Source: Athripsodes cinereus (lineage: Eukaryota > Arthropoda > Insecta > Trichoptera > Leptoceridae). Taken from it: a stretch of 64,000 nt of DNA. A program made the position numbers and the translations under genes. Every line of letters begins with the position of its first letter. Position 1 is the stretch's first letter. The notes beneath the pieces are model-generated. The model was not told where the DNA came from and ran no database searches. It saw only the letters and a program-made list of their open reading frames with translations. Below are positions 55,849 through 64,000 of the stretch, piece after piece. The stretch lies in contig OX388307.1 of NCBI GenBank assembly GCA_947579605.1, positions 9,649,237-9,713,236 on the forward strand, in the 5' to 3' direction.

Positions 55849-58664
55849 TACCACACTCTGGAAATATAATATTGTGTATAAGTGAACTAGGTATTACTTA
55901 ATATTTTTTTACTCATGTGATTACCATTTTATATACACAACTTAAATTGTTCCTAAATATTGCTATTAAATACTTTTTTTAAACAAATGTAAGCTATTGT
56001 TTTTTTCCTTTGTGATATCAATCGATATAAATCAGTTTCCAAATAAATACAATAATAAATACAGAGGAAAATCTCAATAAGTCAATAAAAAAGATTCCAT
56101 AGAATGATATTAATAATTATGTATTATTATAGTTACTAAATGAAAGACTAAATTTATGTATTTTAGTTCAATGGTTTCTCCATTTGTGGGAGATGATGTG
56201 ATGGTATAGATAGAAATATAAAGCTATATTAGAGTTTTACATTTATCTAAACAATATTATAATTTTAAATTACAATCATCAAGATGCTTATTGGTTAGCT
56301 GTTTGGTAAATGTTTTCATTGACGAGGATATTTGACAAAAAAACATTTAAAATTGTTTGTCAAATGCATCAGTATTAAGGTGGAAATAAGACATTCAAAC
56401 TTTTGTATTTTAACACTTTGGATTACTTGATCACTAACACCTGTAACCTATTTTGCAGAATCAACAATTTGTCGCAGAGTGTTAAATTACAATAAATTGT
56501 TTCATTCCAACAGCAAAGAGCTACTTATTTTTTTATAAATCTACAGCAAAGGTCTGTTGGCATATCTTTAGCAATAATAATTGTAAACAAACAATATATG
56601 ATGTTATATTCAACAGATTAGATATAGCAAATATGTATATCAAATATTTTTGAGATATTAACTATGTAATAGTTTCAGAAAATATTGTACGTTGAGCAGT
56701 TCATCAGTGGCGCAAGTGCATTAAAATCACGAAAACATAATTATTTCCTAAAATAAAATGACATATTGTAACATCGTGATTACTTAAATATTTTTCAGTG
56801 TATCAAATATATCATCTAAAATGTTATTAACTACAAAAATGTGATGATGTTTTATTGTTTATATGAAAGGTTTAATTCTCCATTTTGTTATATACATGTG
56901 ATAGGTACATATATGTACATATATGTTGTTTTATAAATTTGTGATACTTGTGAATCTTGTTGAAGAATAATCATTATAAATCTTTGCTAGTAATAATAAT
57001 AATAATAATAAAGATAATTTGTATTTGGCGCCGTTTAATGATCCATGACCATCTCAAGGGCGCCATGGCTTTTCTTGAAAAGCAGTGTTTTCAGCTTACT
57101 CCTGAAAGTACTATAGAATACACATATTAGGAGTGTATAAAATGGAGCATCAATGTTTTTTCTCATTATTGTTACCAAACAATGACCCTGTTTTCTTTTT
57201 ATGCTTTATACTTATGTATTGGAAAACATCAGTGGAAAAAGGTGTTATGTCGTAATTTATTCATATTTTACTTTTTTTTAATTTTTAAGTGAGAACCTTT
57301 ACTATGGACATAAGTTTATCGGGTTGAACGTTAGATGAATCCCGAGCCTATCCAGCAAAAATACCTTTAGAAAAGACAGATAAATAGAAGTCCTGTGACT
57401 AATGAAATATTTGGGAAAGTGGTACATACTAAGTTTTTTTGTTTATGTGAATGAGTTATGAAGTTTTTGTATAATTATGATTATGTTACGCTTCATTAAT
57501 TTTAGTCGTGACTTATCTCCGTGCTTTATGTCACATAACATCTTCATACCTATGTTTGGTAAATGATCGGTAGATTTATGTTATTTAATTGTAATTATGC
57601 GGTAAGACCTTAATTTGACAGGGTGACATTAATTTTTCTTCTGTTAGTCTGCTAGACCCCTTACGGGATACGCTGATAGTATGAGTAGGTGTTAAAATTC
57701 TGTGTTGGTTACATGAGTCGTTTGAAACATGCAATGATAGTATGTATTATGGTTAGTTTGTACAAAAGTGAAAATAATTTGGTCAGTGAAATAAATTTAA
57801 GTTGAATATAACTAAAATAATCATGTAGGTATGTAAATAAGTACAATTTCATGTAAACTTTGTTATCATTAAATAAATAATTAACAAATAAAATATTTCC
57901 GAATTAATTAAATTTTGTTTTTCTTAATTTCTTATTGCCCCAAGGGGTACCTAAACAATACTTGGCTAGACAATTTTTAATTAAATATTTTATTGTCGAT
58001 TTAGTGTAACGTACTTACATGAAATGATGTACTTTAAATATCATTAACGGTGAGATTATTGCGTACACAATGTCTTCCAGCTAACCGTAGCTTACCTACA
58101 ATATGATACTTAAATTTCAATATTTATATAAGTATTGCTCTTTTTTACAGTGTTAGATTATTTATATGTGTTTTTTATTATGGAAATTCAGTGATAAATT
58201 TCCATACTGAAAACATTCGGTGAAATGGAGTAAAACTTTCACCTCATATTATCTCCTGTGTAAAATCATATGATCTTTCATTCATGGAATGCATGTTGCA
58301 CATGCATTTCAGATGAAAATCAGGTCATTCAGTCATTCATAATATGCAATACTCCTCGCATACTGGATTTGATGTTATGTCGGTAATTTTGTGAGATGGT
58401 CCTGATGAAACACACGCGCAATGTAGAAACACAACATCTTTTCTACAAATCCAAACTGCATATTCTGGTGTCGGGCCAAGTTTCGTTCCATATACAAAGG
58501 CATGAGCCATGTCTGCCCGACTGTGATAGGGCATAATAATAAGAAAAAGTGATTAGACCATACATGTGATGTCCATGATAATGTATTATGTGATAATTGT
58601 CAAATGTTGATGCCAAATGTCAAATGTTGTAAGCAAGGAAATAAAAAAACTTTTCATTTTCATA
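55849..58664. other. intergenic spacer between SLC37 and the P450 gene, with both 3' UTRs
   Basis: Contains no supported gene. AATAAA words at about 56041-56060 may end the SLC37 transcript. Around 56160-56210 and 57640-57690 are short, decayed matches to the interspersed repeat (CCATTTGTGGGA..., ACGGGATACGCTGATAG). A (TAA)n microsatellite occupies about 56992-57011. The P450 3' UTR should lie just left of 58665. Confidence 0.5.
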
Positions 58665-61166
58665 TTAGTACTCCCTGCTTAGCAATCTTCTATATCGTGG
58701 GCGTAACCCAATCCAGAATCCTCTCTCTGCCTGCATGGCAAAAGTATCTTTTCTCATTTTGATAGGATTTTGTGTCTTAGCTGTGGTCACTATGTCAAAC
58801 TTCAGTAGTAAGTTGTACATAACAGCTTTTATTTCCATCAAAGCAAAACGTGATCCTGAAATTAATATATTTATTTTATTTACTGTGTATATTATTAGGA
58901 CATTTTACCTCTTTAATTCAGCAATGAGGTTTGCCACCCATCCTGAATGTCTTGATTTTATATTGGCATGGAGAAGACAGCTTGCATGCTCATTATATGC
59001 AGCTGGTCTGCTGGCTGCCCCATTTGTGGGATATGCTGTGATGGTATAATAGTTATTACATAAACTAAATAAAAGTACATTGAATGTACAAATTAAGATG
59101 AATTTATCAGCATATACTAACCAATACAATTCCTAGGCCCAGCACCAAAGGGCAGATATGAGAATGGTTGAATATTTGCCTTGTTTTCATCAGAGAATCT
59201 TTCTGGATCAAACACTTCAGGATCTTTAAAATATTTAGGATCATGATGCAGGCCATATGTTGGAATCCAAAGCATATCTCCCTCATTCATCTGAAATGGG
59301 TGGGAAATATATTACTATACACATAATAGTTGTAGAAGCACTGTTTGATTCCATTGTTTGTAATGACTAAAGACAACAACACTTACGCAATATTCTGTAG
59401 AACTCCAACTATTGGGAGGAGGAAGTGTGTATGCTTTAACACACTTTCTATCCATCATTGGACTTGGTGGCCACATTCTCAATGCTTCAGAAACAACCAT
59501 ATCCATGTACTTCATCTTCTGCAGATAATCGTAAGTCAACTTCTCATCAGTATTCGTGGCGACTTCGTCTATCTCCTTTTGCAGTTTCTTTTGTATTTCA
59601 GGATGTAAAGCCAATTCGTGTGTTAAAAAACAAAGGGCTGTTGAGACTGTCTCTAATCCGGCCACAAAGAACAAGAATGCTTGTGCTACAATAGCATCAT
59701 CACTCCAAGCTAAAAATTATAGAAAATCACACTCCTGCTTTTACATTTCTTAAATTCAATTAAGTAGTTCTCTTCGTACCTCTTTTCACTACAGTTTTCC
59801 CCACAAAAGATTCTTCCACAGTAGCAAAGCCAGCATCCTTGTCATCTTCCTGTGAGTTGTGCTTCAGCGTTCCTTTCCTGGCCTCCATCAGTAATTGTAT
59901 CATATCGTTCCTCACTATATTACGCTCCTCTCTATCTTTGATAGTGTCCCATATTAAGTTTCGGTAGAAATTGGTTAATTTTTCCGAAAGGAATTCAATT
60001 TTCAGCATCTATAACATTCTCAGATTTTTTAAAAATGTGTATCTGTATAAATACAAAAGATGCCAGTGAAAAAATATTATTTAAGTTTGGTAATTATCAT
60101 GCATACAGTACATATGCTTAAGAAACAGCATAGATTGGCTTAAGTGCACTTTACCCATGGTATATTCACCGATGTACCATCAGTAGATTGCACTTAAACC
60201 AGCCTAAGCATGTTCGTAAGCATCGGAACACTTGTTGTTTTCTACTGAGGGTAGTTTGTGCAATCTGTGCATGTGAGGTGTCAAGTAATATTCTTCATAC
60301 ATTCACCCACGCAGATATGAGAAATACATTATAATGCGAAATCTATGTTTAACATTTAGCACTGTACATTGTTTTGTTTTAATTTTTTTAAAGTATTTTC
60401 GTAGGTGTTTATCTTTACAATAATGTTTTTGTAAATTATTAAAATTCTTCAACAGTAAATGTTGATTGGGTTACCTTTGCAAATTTGGGCAGAAGCGTCA
60501 TGATGAAAAGTTTGAAGAAACGAATGCCAGAAAAATCTGTAGCATCTTTTCCATTCATATAGAATTCGTTTTCCTTTTCTGTGAATGAATTGACTTGCAG
60601 ACCAAATGCACTCGTAGCAATCACATCATTGGCATATCTGGTGAAGGCATCCTTCATTTCTAATTCTAACAATCCTCGAACTGAAAATTATTGTATTCTG
60701 AGTAATAATAGCTTTGATTCTTCTATCTTCTACCTAAATACTTATGTTAGTATTTAATTTTACCTTTATTTTTTGATATGTCCATTTCTTTAATATAATA
60801 ATCCGCCATCTGCTCTCCACAGTCCACAATGAACTGGAACATTCCTCTGATCTTAGAGCTAGTGAAGGCAGGACTTAATGTGGCTCTCATGTCTCGCCAT
60901 TTTTGTCCTAAAAGATGTATTTTATTTGTTAACATTACTTGCCCAAACAATGCCTTTATTCATTAATGAGAGGATAATAATTGACAAGAATAAGAAGTCC
61001 ACCTTTAAGACTTATTAGACTGTTTCCTAATAAAGGATCAGTATTTTCATCTATTCCTGATCCATGGTCTACAAAGTGATCAAAGTCCTTTACAGTAATG
61101 TTCTTTATAAGTTCCAAATCTCTCACTACTAATAATCGTCTGTTAAATTGATAGATTCCAATGTAC
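58665..61166 (-). CDS. cytochrome P450, CYP9-type, N-terminal exon outside the visible gene model
   Basis: ER-bound haem monooxygenase; CYP9 enzymes of insects often oxidise plant toxins and insecticides. Exons on the minus strand: 61166-61003, 60907-60764, 60680-60475, 60008-59780, 59709-59387, 59290-59122, 58855-58665, all phases compatible, 474 residues. Motifs: [10 protein letters not shown] start, [34 protein letters not shown] (helix C), [15 protein letters not shown] (helix I, AGxxT), SEALRMWPP (ExxR), DPERF, and the haem-binding loop [10 protein letters not shown] followed by [10 protein letters not shown]. About 55 residues including the membrane anchor are missing, consistent with one unseen exon beyond 61166, either past the transposons or outside the window. 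The donor at 61002 (GTGGAC) is weak. The subfamily is not assigned. Confidence 0.93.
58900..59055 (+). repeat. short interspersed repeat, longer plus copy in a P450 intron
   Basis: Reads CAGCAATGAGGTTTGCCACC, CATCCTGAATGTCTTGATTT, TATATTGGCATGGAGAAGAC and CCCCATTTGTGGGATATGCT, GTGATGGTATAATAG. It is one of the two best copies. It lies between the last two P450 exons, antisense to the gene. Confidence 0.85.
60137..60203. repeat. small foldback sequence in a P450 intron
   Basis: GGCTTAAGTGCACTTTACCC pairs imperfectly with the complement of TAGATTGCACTTAAACC across a TATTCACCGA centre, giving about 28-bp arms with some mismatches. Possibly a remnant MITE. Confidence 0.5.
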
Positions 61167-61222
61167 CTGAAAATTAGGAAATAACATTGACATGATGATA
61201 CAGAAGTAGTTTGTCTATGTAC

Positions 61223-63141
61223 TAGTGATACATATTTATTTCGCATTCGCGAATATTCGCATATTTCAAAGTATTCGCATTCGCATTCGCAAAAAAATAT
61301 GCGACTGTTTTGCGAATATTATATTGGTAATAAAATGTATAAATGAATATAAATTGTGAAAATGCTATATTTTGTGTTGTATAATATTTCTGGAATAAAA
61401 AAAAATAAAGTATCGGTAATTAGGTTTGCTCTAACTGCTAAATTTGTCTCACTACAGAGTGACTATGAGAATATTTCTTCTCGTATCGATGTCACCGAGA
61501 TCCAATCAAGAAAATGTAATATTGAACCCTAAAATATAACAGAGAAAAAAAATTATAATCTCATAGCCCTCGTGTCAACTTTGTCTGAGAAGATAGGTGT
61601 ACCAATAACAACAGAAGAGATTGCATCCGTTCATAGAGTAGCGCACATGAATGAATCGAATATCCGAAGAATATTGTTGTTAAATTCTACAGCAAGAATG
61701 TTTGTGACGCTTTTTTAAAAGCTTCGAAACTGAAGCGTGGTTTAACGACTCAAGATTTAGGTATTTCAGATTCAAAAAGAAATATCTATGTGCAAGAACA
61801 TCTAACTCCAAGACTGAAATATTTATACAAACTGGCGAGATCCACAGCGAAAGAGAGACATTTTCAATTTACTTGGGTGAAAAACTCGAAGATATATACC
61901 TGCAAAGAGGCTCAAAGCCCTGTCATTCTTATCAGAACAGAAGAAGATCTTTCCAAAGTTGTTAAATCTTCATATTTATATTTTCTTATTTTTTGTTTTA
62001 TTTTAACACGTTAATTTTAATATTTTACTTTTTTCTTGTACTTTATTATTCACCCTTCTTTTTATTTTTGTATTTACAAATTGTTTCCTCCAATGCGTTC
62101 GCATTCCGGTATTTTTCCTTGTTCTGTGGGCTGCTTTCTGGCCGAATTTATGACATACATATTTTCTCTATTTTTTGATAGTTTCAATTGTTTATAATTT
62201 GAATTTACTTACAATGCGGTCACATACTTGTACGAAATGTCACGAAATAAATATGTATGGATGCCCCATCAATCTCAAATCTCAATTTTTTTTTAAAAAG
62301 ATGTGCCACTCACCTTACTACGCCTTTACACATGATAATCAAAAAAGTATTGAGGAAAGATGTTTTCCAAGTAAATGGAAATCAGCTAACTTGACTCCTT
62401 TTTATAAATCTGGAAATAAATCTGACGTAAGAAATTATAGGCCTATATTAATATTGTCATCCATCTCTAAGATTTTTGAAACTACTGTTCATGAGCAAGT
62501 GATGTTTTTCCTAAAGCCTTATCTTTTGATTGAACAGCATGGGTTCATGGTTGGTAGATCGACGGTAACAAACCTTATATCATCTACTGACTATCTATTT
62601 TCTGCATTGGACAATCGTGTACAGGTCGATATATTGATTTTCAAAAGGCATTCGATAAGGTTGATCATCGTATACTAATAAGAAAGTTGTATACTCATGG
62701 TATTATATATGGAAACCATTTGAGATGGATCGAATCGTATATTTCTAATAGACTTATGACTGTCAAACTTAATGGATTCTCATCTGAAAGCATTAGTATT
62801 ACTTCTGGCGTTCCACAAGGCTCTGTTTTTAGGTTCTATGTTGTTCACTATATTCATAAACGATATTGGCTAAATATGTTTTAAAAAAATTATTAAAAAA
62901 AATAAAAAATAAAAAAAAAACTTACCCCGTACATTGTAGAAAAAGGTACTGCAAGAAAATATTCTTTAAGAAAACCGAGGAGTTTTCAAATATTTTAAAT
63001 CCTTATACTATTTTGAAAATTCGGCGACGGGGGGGTAGAAATTTTAATGTTTGAGCAATTGTAGAAATTTAAGCAAGTCAATATTCGCTATTCGCATTCG
63101 CATTCGCGAATATCCAAAATCACACATTCGTTACATCACTA
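61223..63141. mobile_element. hAT element with TTCGCATTCGC arrays, filled with LINE sequence
   Basis: The 8-bp duplication CTATGTAC lies at 61215-61222 and 63142-63149. Termini TAGTGATACATATTTATTTC and, inward from the right, TAGTGATGTAACGAATGTGT are inverted. Next to both ends are TTCGCATTCGCATTCGC/GCGAATATTCGC words. No hAT transposase was seen; the interior is mostly LINE-derived (61420-62880) and a repeat segment (62929-63050). Confidence 0.85.
61420..62880 (+). pseudogene. CR1/Jockey-type LINE pieces (ORF1 and RT) inside the hAT element
   Basis: ORF1-type blocks come first: EIASVHRVAHMNESN near 61620, LTTQDLGISDSKRNIYVQEH and LARSTAKERHFQFTWVKNSK at 61745-61880. After a non-coding gap comes RT sequence: CFPSKWKSANLTPFYKSGNK, DVRNYRPI, ISKIFETTVHEQ, then after a frameshift DFQKAFDKVDHRI (block A) and TSGVPQGSV (block B). 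It ends before the YADD block at an oligo(A)-rich run (62881-62920). The endonuclease is missing. Multiple frame breaks. Confidence 0.75.
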
Positions 63142-63307
63142 CTATGTACATATAACAATATTGTGTGTAAACATAATTACACATCACTGTAAGATTAGAA
63201 AAATGTGGTGGGTAGGTTCCAACATATTTCTACAGGAATTAAGTCTTATGCACTCACATAAATATTGCAATTCTTGTAACTATTTTTTATGGTTATATTA
63301 TGTTATG

Positions 63308-63750
63308 ATAAGCCTTTGTATGGAGCATTCTGCTTTATGGTTGTGAGACGTGGACCATCAGCAAGAGTGAAAGCGGACGGTTGGCGGCCTTTGAGATGTG
63401 GTGCTACAGACGCATGCTTAAGATCCATTGGTCGGAACACGTCGAAAACGAAGAAGTATTAACCAGGGTAGGCAAAAAAAGGCAACTTCTTAAGAGAATC
63501 GGCCAACAACGAGCTAACTGGATTGGCCACAACATCAGGCACCCAGGACTACTCATCGCCATCGCGGAGGGTAAGACCGCGAGGGGACAAATGGCAGAGG
63601 CCGACCAAGAGATGCGTATATGGACCAACTGAAGAGGGACGTGAACTGTGGCTCATACGTAGAGCTGAAAAGACTGGCTGAGAATAGAGACGAATGGAGA
63701 AGAAAAAACAAACTCGTTGCAGACCAATCCAATGGATTGTAACTCATTAT
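63308..63750 (+). mobile_element. LINE 3' fragment, same family as 676-4790
   Basis: Starts with AAGCCTTTGTATGGAGCATT and carries SILLYGCETWTISKSESGR-type codons (with one change, ACGTGG, still W), FEMWCYRRMLKIHWSEHVEN and RQLLKRIGQQRANWIGHNIR. A frameshift then follows near 63575, ending ATTGTAACTCATTATAT. It is near-identical at DNA level to 4355-4790. 5'-truncated, upstream of the P450. Confidence 0.9.
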
Positions 63751-63779
63751 ATATAAATTTGAATATTTATTTTATGGAA

Positions 63780-63995
63780 TATTTGAATATGTAAAAGGCA
63801 GGTGTTCGAAAAAAATTAAGACATTTTACTTCTTAAATTCAGCGATGAGGCTTGCCACCCATCCTGAATGTCTTGATTTTATATTGGCACGAAGAGGACA
63901 GTTTGCATGTTTCTTACATGCAGCTGATCTGCTGGCTACCCCACTTGTGGGATATGCCGTGATGGTATAGTATAGTATAGTATAGTATAGTATAG
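63780..63995 (+). repeat. short interspersed repeat with (TATAG)n tail, best copy
   Basis: Reads AAAAGGCAGGTGTTCGAAAA, AGCGATGAGGCTTGCCACCC, ATCCTGAATGTCTTGATTTT, GGCACGAAGAGGACAGTTTG, CCCCACTTGTGGGATATGCC, GTGATGGTATAG and then TATAG repeats to 63995. At least eight other copies are in the window. The uniform 3' end with a simple-repeat tail suggests a SINE or a LINE-mobilised non-coding repeat; no pol III boxes are evident. Confidence 0.85.
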
Positions 63996-64000
63996 TATTT

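Noticed and set aside
58337..58534. 65-codon minus-strand frame near the P450 3' end
   Set aside because: Not part of the P450 (which ends at 58665), no recognisable domain; may be chance or a repeat remnant.
61167..61246. Upstream extension of the P450 frame to an ATG at 61246
   Set aside because: An acceptor (ATTTTCAG) at 61167-61168 and CYP9-like alignment starting at YIGIYQF show the extra codons are intron.

Overview
The window is AT-rich animal nuclear DNA, almost certainly from an insect and most likely a moth or butterfly. Genes are split by GT-AG introns into short exons, no bacterial gene organisation is visible, and introns and spacers are packed with diverse transposons: an R1-clade LINE, RTE-type LINEs with (CATA)n or GATGAT-type tails, a tRNA-derived SINE, mariner-like, hAT, piggyBac, Mutator-like and Penelope-like elements. 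The organism call is an inference from gene content and repeat types. No database search was possible.

Layout. (1) 1-8.9 kb: a hAT MITE, then a LINE reverse transcriptase gene cut in two by a second hAT element exactly at its catalytic YADD codons, then mostly unannotated AT-rich spacer. (2) 8879-14368 (+): an eight-exon fatty acyl-CoA reductase. Its last intron carries a DD41D mariner-superfamily transposon with an intact transposase and a long foldback repeat. (3) 14.5-17.7 kb: a Mutator-like fossil with a 9-bp target duplication, a possible orphan terminal exon and repeat fragments. (4) 19163-25330 (-): coatomer gamma subunit in three coding exons, with an R1-clade LINE in one intron. (5) 25.9-30.5 kb: two related elements with inverted ends and paired TGACGTCA palindromes at matching distances from both ends, plus two copies of a shorter MITE that also carries TGACGTCA. 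(6) 32.7-36.9 kb: an RTE-type LINE with an uninterrupted RT frame, a piggyBac remnant and a single-exon Lin-7 (veli) gene on the minus strand. (7) 36941-55848 (+): a 13-exon SLC37-type sugar-phosphate exchanger starting head-to-head with lin-7. Its 9.3-kb first intron hosts a mariner that itself contains a hAT MITE, a SINE, a Penelope fragment and others. (8) 58665-61166 (-): seven exons of a CYP9-type cytochrome P450 whose first exon is not in the window. Upstream of it are a third autonomous-sized hAT carrying LINE pieces and a LINE tail.

The host genes do not form a functional cluster. They are unrelated housekeeping or metabolic genes: lipid alcohol synthesis, COPI vesicle coat, polarity and synaptic scaffold, ER sugar-phosphate antiport, and monooxygenase detoxification.

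The best candidate for something undescribed is the 25.9-30.0 kb pair. It has TIRs of the form TRGGGNASTTGCRS, TGACGTCA 171-190 bp inside every terminus, and coding remnants that run inward from both ends (one a THAP domain). This suggests a two-gene convergent DNA transposon family whose promoters may be the subterminal CRE-like palindromes.
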